DNA of 64,000 nucleotides from RH-AL1 sp965277355 (GTDB lineage Bacteria > Pseudomonadota > Alphaproteobacteria > Rhizobiales > Beijerinckiaceae): NCBI GenBank assembly GCA_965277355.1, contig CBDICN010000002.1, forward strand, positions 992,001 through 1,056,000, written 5' to 3'. The notes under the pieces were generated by a model. That model searched no databases and was not told where the DNA came from. It worked only from the letters and a program-made list of their open reading frames with translations. The translations under genes were made by a program, and so were the position numbers. Below are positions 43,209 to 52,628 of this stretch, piece by piece. Each line of letters begins with the position of its first letter. Positions within the stretch are counted from its first letter, which is position 1.

Positions 43209-44030
43209 TTGAACGGAATCGACCTTGCCTTGCTCGACGAGCCCCGCCTCTCGGAAGAGAGCGGCATGGCCCTCGCCGCCGCGCGGATCGCGGCGCCGGT
43301 TCTCCGCGGGCTTGGATTCCGGCTCGTGCGGGTGAAGCTATCGGCGCAGGACGGCACCACGCTCCAGATCATGGCGGAGCGCCCGGACGGTACGCTCACG
43401 GTCGACGATTGCGAGGCGATCTCCGAGGCCCTGTCGCCGGTTCTCGATGTCGAGGACCCGGTCAAGCAGGCCTATCGGCTCGAGATCTCCTCGCCCGGCA
43501 TCGATCGGCCGCTGATGCGCGTGTCCGATTTTCGCCGGGCTGTCGGGTTGGAAGCCAAGATCGAGATGAGCGAGCTGACCGAGGGCCGCAAGCGCTTTCG
43601 CGGTCTCATCGAGCGGCTCGACGAGGACGGCGACGCCGTCATCGTCGTGACGCGCCACGACGCCAAGCCCGGCGAGCCCGAGAGCGTCCGATTGGCGCTG
43701 TCTTCGATCACGGACGGGCGCCTGGTGCTGACCGACGACCTGATCCGCGAGACGCTTCGGGCGGCGAAGGCCGCGCGCGAGGCTGCCGGCGAAGAGGACG
43801 ACGAGGTGCCCGAAGACGGCTGTCAGCACGGTGGCGACGGGCCTTCCGAAGCCGCCCCCGCCAAAGGCCCCGGACGCTTCGCTGCCCGCAACGCGGCCAA
43901 AACCGATGCCGCCAAAACTCACTTCGCTAAGACCGATGCCGCCAAGACCATCAAGGCCCGGCCCGTTCTGCCGGCCGGCATCAGAGCGCAATTCAAGAAC
44001 AAAACGAACGGCGCGCGCAAGCCCCGCTAG
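43209..44030 (+). CDS. rimP: Ribosome maturation factor RimP
   Basis: 273 aa; assists 30S maturation. Core RimP domains at about 20-185 (GFRLVRVKLS, VDDCEAISEALSPVLDVEDP, YRLEISSPGIDRPL). The C-terminal about 80 residues are an Ala/Lys-rich extension with repeats of AAKTDAAKT type, beyond the usual 150-200 aa, as seen in some alphaproteobacteria. TTG start at 43209 follows GGAAGG. First gene of the operon. Confidence 0.93.
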   Translation: MNGIDLALLDEPRLSEESGMALAAARIAAPVLRGLGFRLVRVKLSAQDGTTLQIMAERPDGTLTVDDCEAISEALSPVLDVEDPVKQAYRLEISSPGIDRPLMRVSDFRRAVGLEAKIEMSELTEGRKRFRGLIERLDEDGDAVIVVTRHDAKPGEPESVRLALSSITDGRLVLTDDLIRETLRAAKAAREAAGEEDDEVPEDGCQHGGDGPSEAAPAKGPGRFAARNAAKTDAAKTHFAKTDAAKTIKARPVLPAGIRAQFKNKTNGARKPR

Positions 44031-44055
44031 GGTCCGCGCAACAGGGAGAGCCGCC

Positions 44056-45660
44056 ATGGCGATATCCGCCAATAAACTCGAGCTCCTGCAGATCGCCGAC
44101 GCGGTCGCGCGGGAAAAATCCATCGACCGGCAGATCGTGCTGGAGTCGATGGAGGACGCGATGCAGAAGGCCGCTCGCTCGCGCTACGGCCAGGAGACGG
44201 AAGTCCGCGCCGAAATCAACCCGAAGACCGGCGAGGTGCGGTTCTCGCGCCTCCTGCTCGTCGTCGAAGAGATCGAGAACGACGCGACGCAGATCCTGCC
44301 GGCCGATGCCCGCAAGAAGAACCCGGCCGCCCAGGTCGGCGACTGGATCGCCGAGACGCTGCCGCCATTCGACTTCGGCCGCATCGCCGCGCAGTCCGCC
44401 AAGCAGGTCATCGTGCAGAAGGTGCGGGAGGCCGAACGCGACCGCCAGTACGAGGAATACAAGGATCGCATCGGCGACATCGTGAACGGCGTCGTGAAGC
44501 GCGTCGAATACGGCAACACGATCATCGATCTCGGTCGCGGCGAGGCGACCATCCGGCGCGACGAGGCGATCCCGCGCGAGCTGTTCCGGCCCGGCGACCG
44601 GGCGCGCGCCTTCGTCTACGACGTGCGCCGCGAGCAGCGCGGGCCGCAGATCTTCCTGTCGCGCACCCATCCGCAGTTCATGGCCAAGCTGTTCCGTCAG
44701 GAAGTGCCGGAGATCTACGACGGGGTCATCGAGGTGAAGTCGGTCGCACGCGATCCCGGATCGCGTGCCAAGATCGCGGTTACCTCGCGCGATACCTCGA
44801 TCGATCCGGTCGGCGCCTGCGTCGGCATGCGCGGCTCGCGCGTTCAGGCGGTGGTGCAGGAGCTGCAGGGCGAGAAGATCGACATCATCCCGTGGTCGCC
44901 CGATTCCGCGACCTTCATCGTCAACGCGCTGCAGCCGGCCGAAGTGGTCAAGGTCGTCCTCGACGAGGACTCGAACCGTATCGAGGTCGTCGTCCCCGAC
45001 GACCAGCTGTCGCTGGCGATCGGCCGGCGCGGCCAGAACGTGCGGCTCGCCTCTCAGCTGACCGGCTGGGACATCGACATCCTGACCGAGGCGGAAGAAT
45101 CCGAGCGCCGGCAGAAGGAGTTCAACGAGCGCACGCAGACCTTCATGGAGGCACTCGACGTCGACGAAGTGGTCGGCCAGTTGCTCGCCTCAGAAGGCTT
45201 CCGCTCGGTGGAGGAACTCGCCTATGTCGAGCCGGACGAACTCGCCGCTATCGAAGGCTTCGACGAGGAGACCGCGACCGAGATCCAGCAGCGCGCGCGC
45301 GACCATCTCGGCAAGATCGACGCGGAGATCGACGCCAAGCGCGTCGCGCTCGGCGTGAACGACGAGTTGAAGACGATCGAGGGCGTCACCCTGCCGATGT
45401 TGGTGAAGTTCGGCGAGCACGATATCAAGTCGATCGAAGACCTTGCCGATTGCGCCACCGACGATCTGTCGGGCTGGAACGAGCGCACCGGCACCGATAT
45501 CGTGAAGCACGACGGCGCGCTCGACGGGCTCGACGTCTCGCGCGACGACGCGGAACTGATGATCATGCGCGCCCGCCTCGCGATGGGTTGGATCGACGGC
45601 TTGCCGGAGCTGTCGAGCGACGAGGAACCGGCCGAACAGACGGTGGAGCACCGGGCCTAG
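44056..45660 (+). CDS. nusA: Transcription termination/antitermination factor NusA
   Basis: 534 aa. N-terminal RNA polymerase-binding domain, S1 domain (GDIVNGVVKRVEYGNTIIDLG), KH domains (VGACVGMRGSRVQAVVQELQGEKIDII and LSLAIGRRGQNVRLASQLTGWDIDI), and two C-terminal acidic repeats. ATG 44056 has GGGAGAG six to seven bases upstream. Second gene of the operon. Confidence 0.97.
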   Translation: MAISANKLELLQIADAVAREKSIDRQIVLESMEDAMQKAARSRYGQETEVRAEINPKTGEVRFSRLLLVVEEIENDATQILPADARKKNPAAQVGDWIAETLPPFDFGRIAAQSAKQVIVQKVREAERDRQYEEYKDRIGDIVNGVVKRVEYGNTIIDLGRGEATIRRDEAIPRELFRPGDRARAFVYDVRREQRGPQIFLSRTHPQFMAKLFRQEVPEIYDGVIEVKSVARDPGSRAKIAVTSRDTSIDPVGACVGMRGSRVQAVVQELQGEKIDIIPWSPDSATFIVNALQPAEVVKVVLDEDSNRIEVVVPDDQLSLAIGRRGQNVRLASQLTGWDIDILTEAEESERRQKEFNERTQTFMEALDVDEVVGQLLASEGFRSVEELAYVEPDELAAIEGFDEETATEIQQRARDHLGKIDAEIDAKRVALGVNDELKTIEGVTLPMLVKFGEHDIKSIEDLADCATDDLSGWNERTGTDIVKHDGALDGLDVSRDDAELMIMRARLAMGWIDGLPELSSDEEPAEQTVEHRA

Positions 45661-45682
45661 GCGCGCCGCGACGGGACTGGAC

Positions 45683-46318
45683 ATGTCCGACGACGACGAG
45701 CGCGGCCCGGAGCGGACCTGCATCGTGACCCGGCGCAAGGGCGCGCCGGAGACGATGATCCGCTTCGTGATCGGACCGGAGGAGATCGTCGTGCCCGACG
45801 TCCGGCGCAAGCTGCCCGGTCGAGGCGTCTGGGTCAGCGCCGAGGAGACCGCGGTCGCGGAGGCCGCGCGCAAGGGCAGCTTCGCCCGCGGTTTCAAAGC
45901 GAAAGTGCTGGTCCCAGACACTTTGGCGCTCGACGTGGGGGATCTCCTGCGACAGGACGCGCTTCAATCGTTGGCGATGGCGAACAAGGCTGGTGCGGTC
46001 GTGGCCGGCTTCGCCAAGGCGGAGGCGGCGATCGCCAATGGCAAGGTGGCGGCGGTACTCCACGCTATGGAAGCGGGCGAGGACGGTGTCCGCAAGATCG
46101 ATTCGCTGCTGCGTCGCTCCGCCGTGCGGCCAACCGCGATCAAACTCTTCGCGGCCGAGCAATTGGAATTGGCTTTGGGGCGCACAAATGTAATACACGT
46201 GGCGCTTGCCGCGGGCCCGGCGAGCCAAGCTTTCCTCACGCGCTGTCACCGGTTGATCCACTATCGATCGGGCGCGGTGCATGATCAGGGCGCCGACGCG
46301 ACGGTGGCGTCTGCTTAG
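45683..46318 (+). CDS. YlxR/L7Ae-like RNA-binding protein
   Basis: 211 aa. N-terminal YlxR (DUF448) domain with the family's RTCIVTRRKG (TCxxxRxK) and LPGRGVWV, joined to a C-terminal L7Ae/L30e-like domain (about 95-185: LQSLAMANKAGAVVAGFAKAEAAI). This fused form is normal between nusA and infB in alphaproteobacteria. Probably binds rRNA or RNase P RNA; function is not settled. Confidence 0.9.
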   Translation: MSDDDERGPERTCIVTRRKGAPETMIRFVIGPEEIVVPDVRRKLPGRGVWVSAEETAVAEAARKGSFARGFKAKVLVPDTLALDVGDLLRQDALQSLAMANKAGAVVAGFAKAEAAIANGKVAAVLHAMEAGEDGVRKIDSLLRRSAVRPTAIKLFAAEQLELALGRTNVIHVALAAGPASQAFLTRCHRLIHYRSGAVHDQGADATVASA

Positions 46319-46451
46319 ATCGGCCATGTGAAAGTGGCCGTGACGGCCTATCTTTTGGTTTCCACGTCGGGCGCGGCTGTAGGGTCGCCATCACGTGTTC
46401 ACACCTGGTGCGTCGGCGCATCACTCGGACGTTTGTTGGGACGCGATACAT

Positions 46452-49187
46452 ATGAATGATACGAAGACTCCTTCCAAAACGCTGTCGCTGAAGCGACCGG
46501 TCGAGGCAGGCGTCGTAAGGCAAAGCTTCTCGCACGGCCGGACCAAGACCGTCGTCGTCGAGAAGGTGAAGCGTCGCGCCATCGGACCTGGCGAGCCCCT
46601 CGCCCCGGCCCGGGAGCCAGCGCCGCCGCTGGCGGCCAAGCCGGCCGCTGCGGCGCCCCCCACACGGGTTCCCGTTGCCGCTGCGCCTGTGCCGGCTGCC
46701 CCTGCCGTCGCAGCACCGCCACCTGCCAGCGCGGCGCCGTCGGCTGGCGCCGCGCCGCAGTCTCCGCGTGTCGCGGCCGTGGCGGCGCCACGCACGGCGA
46801 CGGCGGCCCCGCGCCCCATCGCGCCGCGCTCGCCGAGCGGCGTCGTGCTGCGTACGCTGACCGAGGAGGAGCGTGACGCGCGGACCCGCGCGTTGTCCGG
46901 CGCCCGTGAGCGCGAAGAGGAAGACCGTCGCCGCGCCGAGGCCGAAGCCAAGGCGCGTACCGAACGCGAGGAGCGCGAGCGCATCGAGCGCGCTGCCGCC
47001 GAGGCTCGCAAGAAGGATGAGGAGGCACGACGCCTCCACGAATCCGAAGCCAAGCGCCGCGCCGAGGCCGAGGCGTCGCGCCGGTTTGCCGGCGGCGAGC
47101 CCGCGCCGGCCGCCTCGCCGAGCCAGGTTCGACGTCCTCCTCCGCCGTCCAGCACCGCCGCTCCCGTCGGCCTGACACCGGCCGCGCCGCGCGCCGTGAC
47201 CAGCGAAGAGGACGACAAGAAGCGCATCATCCGCCGTCCCGGTATGCCGACCAAGGTCGTGCTGCCGCCGCGCCCGACCCGCGCCGGCCCTCAGAAGGAC
47301 CGCGGCCGTCTCACCGTCGCCACCGCGACCGGCGATACCGCCGAGGAGCGGACTCGTTCGATCGCCGCCTTCCGCCGTCGCACGCAGCGCCTCAAGGGTC
47401 ACGTCAGCGAGCAGAAGGAGAAGATCTCCCGCGAGGTGCGGTTGCCCGAGACCATCACGATCCAGGATCTCGCCAACCGCATGTCCGAGCGCGCGGTCGA
47501 CGTCATCAAGCTGCTCATGAAGCAGGGTCAGATGGCGACGATCAACGACGTGATCGACGCCGATACCGCACAGCTGATCGCCGAGGAACTCGGTCACACG
47601 GTGAAGCGTGTCGCGGAGGCGGACGTCGAGGAAGGCCTGTTCGACAGCCCGGACGGAGACGATCACCTGCTGCCGCGTCCGCCGGTCGTGACGATCATGG
47701 GTCACGTCGACCACGGCAAGACGTCGCTGCTCGACGCGCTGCGTCACGCCGACGTGCAGTCCGGCGAGGCCGGCGGCATCACGCAGCACATCGGCGCCTA
47801 CCAGATCACCACGCCGGCCGGCGCGGCGGTCACCTTCATCGACACGCCCGGACACGCCGCCTTCACCCAGATGCGGGCGCGCGGCGCCAAGGTGACCGAC
47901 GTCGTGGTGCTGGTGGTCGCGGCTGACGACGGCGTCATGCCGCAGACGGCGGAAGCCATCGCCCACGCCAAGGCGGCGGGCGTGCCGATCATCGTCGCCA
48001 TCAACAAGATCGACAAGGCCGACGCCAAGCCCGAGCGCGTCCGCAGCGAACTGTTGCAGTACGAGATCCAGGTGGAGACCCTCGGCGGCGAGGTGCTGGA
48101 GGTCGAGGTCTCCGCCACCAAGAAGACCAACCTCGACAAGCTGCTCGAGATCATCGCGCTGCAGGCCGAACTGCTCGACCTCAAGGCCAACCCCGACCGC
48201 GCGGCGGAAGGCACCGTCATCGAATCGCGGCTCGACCGCGGTCGCGGTCCGGTCGCCACCGTGCTTGTGCAGCGTGGCACGCTGAAGGTCGGCGACCTCG
48301 TGGTCGGCGGCTCGCAATGGGGTCGCGTGCGCGCGCTCCTCGACGACACGGGCGAGAACGTGACCTCGGCCGGCCCCTCGATGCCGGTCGAGATCCTCGG
48401 CTTTTCGGGATCGCCGGAAGCCGGCGATCGAGTCGGAGTCGTCGAGAACGAGAGTCGCGCGCGCGAGATCACCGAGTACCGCGACCGTCAAAAGCGCGAG
48501 ATCGCCGCCGCCCGCGTCGGCGGGACCCGCGCCTCGCTCGTCGACATGATGAGCCAGCTGAAGACGGCCGGACGCAAGGAATTCCCGCTCGTCATCAAGG
48601 GCGACGTGCAGGGATCGGTCGAAGCGATCCTCACCACGCTCGAGGAGCTCAACACCGACGAGGTCGCGGCGCGCGTTTTGCAGGCCGGCGTTGGCGGCAT
48701 CACCGAATCCGACGTTACGCTCGCCGAGGCGTCGAACGCGATCATCATTGGCTTCAACGTCCGTGCGCTGAAGGAGGCGCGCACCGCCGCCGAGCAGGCC
48801 GGCGTCGAGATCCGCTACTACAACGTCATCTACAATCTCGTCGACGACGTGAAGGCGGCGATGTCGGGCATGCTCGACCCGACGTTGCGCGAGGACATGC
48901 TCGGCAATGCGCAGATCCTCGAGATCTTCGACATCTCCAAGGTCGGCAAGGTCGCCGGCTGCCGGGTGACCGATGGCCGCGTCGAGCGCGGCGCCCATGT
49001 ACGCCTCATCCGCGACAGCGTGGTCGTGCACGAGGGCATGCTCTCGACGCTCAAGCGTTTCAAGGACGAGGTCAAGGACGTCGTCGCCGGCCAGGAGTGC
49101 GGCATGGCCTTCGAGACCTACAAGGACATGCGCGTCGGCGATATCATCGAGTGCTACACCGTGACCTCGATCAAGCGATCGCTGTAG
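46452..49187 (+). CDS. infB: Translation initiation factor IF-2
   Basis: 911 aa. N-terminal low-complexity region (Ala/Pro-rich about 45-130, then a charged Glu/Arg coiled region about 140-215), IF-2 N-terminal domain (LPETITIQDLANRMSERAVDVIKLLMKQG), GTPase domain with G1 GHVDHGKT, G3 DTPGH and G4 NKID, then domains II-IV. Delivers fMet-tRNA to the 30S subunit. ATG 46452 is used; the longer frame lacks family similarity. Confidence 0.97.
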   Translation: MNDTKTPSKTLSLKRPVEAGVVRQSFSHGRTKTVVVEKVKRRAIGPGEPLAPAREPAPPLAAKPAAAAPPTRVPVAAAPVPAAPAVAAPPPASAAPSAGAAPQSPRVAAVAAPRTATAAPRPIAPRSPSGVVLRTLTEEERDARTRALSGAREREEEDRRRAEAEAKARTEREERERIERAAAEARKKDEEARRLHESEAKRRAEAEASRRFAGGEPAPAASPSQVRRPPPPSSTAAPVGLTPAAPRAVTSEEDDKKRIIRRPGMPTKVVLPPRPTRAGPQKDRGRLTVATATGDTAEERTRSIAAFRRRTQRLKGHVSEQKEKISREVRLPETITIQDLANRMSERAVDVIKLLMKQGQMATINDVIDADTAQLIAEELGHTVKRVAEADVEEGLFDSPDGDDHLLPRPPVVTIMGHVDHGKTSLLDALRHADVQSGEAGGITQHIGAYQITTPAGAAVTFIDTPGHAAFTQMRARGAKVTDVVVLVVAADDGVMPQTAEAIAHAKAAGVPIIVAINKIDKADAKPERVRSELLQYEIQVETLGGEVLEVEVSATKKTNLDKLLEIIALQAELLDLKANPDRAAEGTVIESRLDRGRGPVATVLVQRGTLKVGDLVVGGSQWGRVRALLDDTGENVTSAGPSMPVEILGFSGSPEAGDRVGVVENESRAREITEYRDRQKREIAAARVGGTRASLVDMMSQLKTAGRKEFPLVIKGDVQGSVEAILTTLEELNTDEVAARVLQAGVGGITESDVTLAEASNAIIIGFNVRALKEARTAAEQAGVEIRYYNVIYNLVDDVKAAMSGMLDPTLREDMLGNAQILEIFDISKVGKVAGCRVTDGRVERGAHVRLIRDSVVVHEGMLSTLKRFKDEVKDVVAGQECGMAFETYKDMRVGDIIECYTVTSIKRSL

Positions 49188-49200
49188 CGGTCGCGGTCTC

Positions 49201-49254
49201 ATCCTTCTCCCGCTCGCGGGAAGGTCTCGCCGCGAAGCGGTAACGGATGCGGGG
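49201..49254. repeat. Dispersed palindromic intergenic repeat, copy 1
   Basis: A CTTCTCCCGC..GCGGGAAGG hairpin followed by a second small stem (CGCGAAGCG) and GGATGCGGGG. Same family, opposite orientation, as 49306-49361. Resembles short interspersed palindromes common between genes in Rhizobiales genomes. Confidence 0.65.
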
Positions 49255-49305
49255 ACTCTCCGTCAGCTTCGTTGCTTCGTCAATTGAGAATCCCGTTGCG
49301 GCGCC

Positions 49306-49361
49306 GCTCATCCGACCTCGCCTGACGCCGGGGCCACCTTCTCCCGCAAACGCGGGAGATG
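49306..49361. repeat. Dispersed palindromic intergenic repeat, copy 2 (inverted)
   Basis: GCTCATCCGACCTCG start, GGGGCCACCTTCTCCCGC middle and a CTCCCGC-AAAC-GCGGGAG hairpin end. It is the reverse-oriented partner of copy 1; both lie between infB and rbfA. Confidence 0.65.
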
Positions 49362-49393
49362 CGATCAACGCACCAGCAAAAGACCATCGAATT

Positions 49394-49810
49394 ATGTCCC
49401 GTACCCACCAGCAGGGCGGCGAGCCGTCCCATCGCATGCTCCGCGTCGCCGAACTGATCCGGCACGCGCTGTCCGATCTTCTCGCGCGCGGCGTCGTCAA
49501 CGACCCCGTGCTGAACGGTCACGTCATCACCGTGCCGGAAGTGCGGATGAGCCCGGACCTGAAGCTCGCCACCGCCTATATCATGCCGCTCGGCGGTGGC
49601 GACATCGCGCCGGTGATCGAAGCGCTCGACCGCCACCGCAAGGCGCTGCGCACCGAGATCGCCCACCGCATCGACATGAAATTCGCGCCCGACTTGCGTT
49701 TCAAGGTCGATCAGAGCTTCGATTACGGCGCCAAGATCGACGCGCTTCTGGACTCGCCCGAAGTCAGGCGGGACCTGACCGCCGAGGAAAAAGATAAGAG
49801 CGGCAAATGA
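49394..49810 (+). CDS. rbfA: Ribosome-binding factor A
   Basis: 138 aa; 30S maturation and cold-adaptation factor. Family phrases RVAELIRHALSDLLARG, VTVPEVRMSPDLKLATAYIMPLGG (close match, ITVPEVRMSPDLK) and APDLRFKVDQSFDYGAKIDALL. ATG 49394 gives the normal length. The stop overlaps the next gene by four bases. Confidence 0.95.
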   Translation: MSRTHQQGGEPSHRMLRVAELIRHALSDLLARGVVNDPVLNGHVITVPEVRMSPDLKLATAYIMPLGGGDIAPVIEALDRHRKALRTEIAHRIDMKFAPDLRFKVDQSFDYGAKIDALLDSPEVRRDLTAEEKDKSGK

Positions 49811-50211
49811 CCGAGGGAAAAGCTGTTCTGCTGGGTTTCCTCGCGGTCGCGGCGGCCATGGTCGCGGTTCCGGTTTTCGCATGTGTCGCGATGGTTAGGA
49901 ACGAGCCACAGCCACCCGGACCGTCGGATGCCGCCCTGGTCAAGGCGTTTCTCGCCAGCAAGCCCGGGACGGAAACGCCCATCACCGTCACCGGCATCGA
50001 CCAGATCTTGCCCGCCGGCCTGCCGCAAGCTGATGCCATCCGCCTGATCAATGCCAACGGCTTTACCTGCGGCCAAGCCTCGACCGAGATCATCTGCACG
50101 CGAAGCGTCCGATGGGCCTCGGGGCTTGGTTGGTGGCACCGTCACCTGACGTTCGACAGCCGGTCGCTACTCCGCTCGAGCGTGGGTCTGAGCCGGTCGA
50201 CTTTTCTATGA
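49807..50211 (+). CDS. Uncharacterised membrane-anchored protein between rbfA and truB
   Basis: 134 aa. N-terminal membrane helix or uncleaved signal (AVLLGFLAVAAAMVAVPVFACVAMV), then a soluble domain with two Cys (FTCGQASTEIICTRS) and an aromatic segment (ASGLGWWHRHLTF). No known family recognised. It is tightly coupled: its ATG overlaps the rbfA stop (ATGA) and its stop overlaps the truB ATG (ATGA), so it should be made at levels linked to both. The Cys pair suggests a disulfide if it faces the periplasm. Confidence 0.72.
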   Translation: MTEGKAVLLGFLAVAAAMVAVPVFACVAMVRNEPQPPGPSDAALVKAFLASKPGTETPITVTGIDQILPAGLPQADAIRLINANGFTCGQASTEIICTRSVRWASGLGWWHRHLTFDSRSLLRSSVGLSRSTFL

Positions 50212-51122
50212 TTAACCGCCAGGATCAGGTCCGCTCCAAACGCGTCGACGTCAACGGTTGGGTCGTGCTCGACAAGCCGGTGGGGATCGCCTCGACCAAT
50301 GCCGTGTCGCGTTTGAAACGCATCTACAACGCCAAGAAGGCGGGTCATGCCGGCACGCTCGACCCGCTGGCCTCCGGCATCCTGCCGATCGCCTTCGGCG
50401 AGGCGACGAAGACCGTGCCCTTCGTCCAGGACGGCGAGAAGGCCTACCGCTTCACCGTCGTCTGGGGCGCCGAGACCGACACCGACGACCGCGACGGCAG
50501 CGTCGTCGCGCGCTCGGATCTGCGCCCGAGCGAGGCGGCCGTGGCCGCCCTGCTGCCGCGCTTCATCGGCACGATCGACCAGAAACCGCCGGCGTATTCC
50601 GCGATCAAGATCGCCGGCGAGCGGGCCTACGATCTCGCCCGCGGCGGCGAGCCGGTCGACATCGCTCCGCGCGCCGTGACGATCCACGAATTCACCATGG
50701 TCTCGATGACGGCGGACGAAACCGTCTTCGAGACGCGCTGCGGCAAGGGCACCTACGTCCGCGCGATCGCCCGGGATCTGGGTCGCGCGCTCGGCTGCCT
50801 CGGTCACGTCAAGGCACTGCGGCGCACCCGCGTCGGGCCCTTCCTGGAGGCGGACGCGGTAGCGCTCGAGGCTCTCGAGCAGCTCGGCACGGCGGAGGCG
50901 GCGTTGTTGCGCGTCGAGGCAGGTCTCGGCGAGCTCACCCGCGTCCTGATCGACCGCTCGGATGCCGCACGGTTGCGTCGAGGCCAGTCGATGCTGCTGC
51001 GCGGTGCCGATGCGCCTCCCGCCGGGAAGGCCTATGCCGCCTGTGCGGGCGTCGTGATCGCGATCGGCGCGATCGAGGGTGGCGAACTCGTCCCCGCGCG
51101 CGTCTTCAACCTACCCTTCTGA
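50208..51122 (+). CDS. truB: tRNA pseudouridine(55) synthase
   Basis: 304 aa. Makes pseudouridine 55 in the T loop of tRNAs. Catalytic Asp in KAGHAGTLDPLASGILP; further motifs YRFTVVWGAETDTDDRDG, PPAYSAIKIAGERAYDLAR and CGKGTYVRAIARDLG. ATG 50208 is coupled to the upstream small gene. rpsO, often next, is not present. Confidence 0.95.
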   Translation: MINRQDQVRSKRVDVNGWVVLDKPVGIASTNAVSRLKRIYNAKKAGHAGTLDPLASGILPIAFGEATKTVPFVQDGEKAYRFTVVWGAETDTDDRDGSVVARSDLRPSEAAVAALLPRFIGTIDQKPPAYSAIKIAGERAYDLARGGEPVDIAPRAVTIHEFTMVSMTADETVFETRCGKGTYVRAIARDLGRALGCLGHVKALRRTRVGPFLEADAVALEALEQLGTAEAALLRVEAGLGELTRVLIDRSDAARLRRGQSMLLRGADAPPAGKAYAACAGVVIAIGAIEGGELVPARVFNLPF

Positions 51123-51234
51123 CCCGGACCGCCGCGGAGGCAAAACGCCGCGCGGGAACGGCACGAGTGGCACGATCCCCTCGCACGGGCGCGCGATCCG
51201 GCCTAAGCTTGGGGCATCATCGGAGAATGGCGCC

Positions 51235-51705
51235 ATGAGTAAGCTCCGCGTTTTGGCCGCGGCCACCGCCTTCGTGTTCGCGCTGGCACCTGCCGCGCGG
51301 GCGACGACGCTCCCGGACGACGAGACCACGAGGGGGAAGGGCGGCGCCGACGATGCCGCGACGAAGAGCGAGATCGAGTCGGTGATCACCAAGCAGCTCG
51401 ACGCGCTGCGCCGGGGCGATGCGGCAGGCGCCGAAGCGTTCGCCGCGCCGGCGATCCAGGAGCAGTTCGGCGAGCCGGACAAGTTCATTGACATGGTCAA
51501 GGAGCATTACGCGGCCTTGATCAATCCCAAGAGCACGTCCTTCGGCGAAACAGCCGCTTCGCCGCACGGCCCGCTTCAGAAGGTGACCGTCGTGGCCGCG
51601 GACGGCACGGTGTGGACGGCGGTCTACTCCTTCGAGCGCGTCAGCGGCGCGTGGCGCATCAGCGGGGTGGGACTGATGAAGAACGAAGGTCAGCAGGACA
51701 TCTGA
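51235..51705 (+). CDS. DUF4864-type exported protein
   Basis: 156 aa. Signal peptide MSKLRVLAAATAFVFALAPAARA, then an NTF2/DUF4864-like domain (about 45-150: SEIESVITKQLDALRRGDAAGAEAFAAPAIQEQFG and a C-terminal VYSFERVSGAWRISGVGLMK). Function unknown; probably periplasmic. Convergent with ptsH, seven bases apart. Confidence 0.82.
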   Translation: MSKLRVLAAATAFVFALAPAARATTLPDDETTRGKGGADDAATKSEIESVITKQLDALRRGDAAGAEAFAAPAIQEQFGEPDKFIDMVKEHYAALINPKSTSFGETAASPHGPLQKVTVVAADGTVWTAVYSFERVSGAWRISGVGLMKNEGQQDI

Positions 51706-51712
51706 CGCAACT

Positions 51713-52021
51713 TCAATCGTCCTCGCCGAAGCGACGCGTGACGAGGGCCTCGATCGCGTCGAGCGCTTCCCGCGCCTGGGCACCGCGAGCGGCGACCGTG
51801 ATGATGCAGCCGATGCCGGCTCCGAGCGTGAGGATCCCCATGATCGACGTGCCGCCCACCGTCTCGCCATGACGCGTCACGGTTACCTCGGCGTCGTAGC
51901 CCTCCACGAGCTGAACGAATTTGGCGGTGGCCCGCGCGTGCAGCCCTTTGCGATTGATGATCTCGATCTCGCGCGTGATGATCGGGCGGTCGGTCTCGCC
52001 GGAGCCGGCTTCCATCGTCAT
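51713..52021 (-). CDS. ptsH: HPr phosphocarrier protein
   Basis: 102 aa. Active-site His28 in KGLHARATAKF and regulatory Ser59 in GGTSIMGIL, the site used by HPr kinase. Part of a nitrogen-PTS-like regulatory phosphorelay, since no sugar permease genes are present. Overlaps the EIIA gene stop by four bases. Confidence 0.95.
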   Translation of the reverse strand: MTMEAGSGETDRPIITREIEIINRKGLHARATAKFVQLVEGYDAEVTVTRHGETVGGTSIMGILTLGAGIGCIITVAARGAQAREALDAIEALVTRRFGEDD

Positions 52022-52437
52022 TTTCCGCTGAGAACGCGGCTCGCGACGTAGATGTACTTGCGCCCGGCGTCCTGCGCCTGGATGACCGCCTGTTCGAGAC
52101 TCGCCGCGTCCCGCACAGAGGCGAGCTTGATCAGCATCGGCAGGTTGATACCGGCGACCACTTCGACGTGGTGGCCGTTCATGACCGATATTGCGAGGTT
52201 GGACGGCGTGCCGCCGAACATATCGGTCAGCAGCACCACGCCGGCCCCGCTGTCGACGGAGCTGACGGCATCGATGATGTCGCCGCGACGGCGCTCGATG
52301 TCATCCTCGGGTCCGATCGAGATCGTGGCGACCTGCTTCTGAGGCCCGACGACGTGCTCGAGCGCGGCGCGAAACTGGGTCGCAAGCTCGCCATGTGTGA
52401 CGAGTACCATTCCGATCATGGCCGGCAACGCGCCCAT
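52018..52437 (-). CDS. PTS EIIA component, mannose family
   Basis: 139 aa. Phosphoacceptor His in MVLVTHGELA; GVVLLTDMFGGTPSNLA and AGINLPMLIKLASV are diagnostic for EIIA-Man. In rhizobia this protein works with HPr and HprK without a cognate permease and modulates ChvG/ChvI output. ATG 52437 has GAGAGG upstream; ATG 52419 (MIGMVLV) is the more family-like start. Confidence 0.93.
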   Translation of the reverse strand: MGALPAMIGMVLVTHGELATQFRAALEHVVGPQKQVATISIGPEDDIERRRGDIIDAVSSVDSGAGVVLLTDMFGGTPSNLAISVMNGHHVEVVAGINLPMLIKLASVRDAASLEQAVIQAQDAGRKYIYVASRVLSGK

Positions 52438-52628
52438 CGGGCCCCTCTCGCCGCTTGCTCGCCGGTCGCAATCCGACGTCTACCCACGGGAAACACTCTC
52501 ACAGGATCAGCTTGCCCGGAACGTCATGGCCGGAAGGCGGGTATATATGAGCCCGCTTTTCTTACCAATTCTAATCTTATGTGACGGATTAGCGCCGCCA
52601 CGCTTCGTTTCCGGCACACCTGTGGTGC

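Noticed and set aside
46236..49202. 988-codon open frame antisense to infB
   Set aside because: Shadow frame; infB motifs on the plus strand are complete, and the antisense product has no recognisable domain.
52538..52565. GCGGG...CCCGC hairpin with a following T-rich stretch read as a terminator
   Set aside because: The stem is only about five pairs, and the T-run is on the plus strand where no gene ends; the genes here are on the minus strand.
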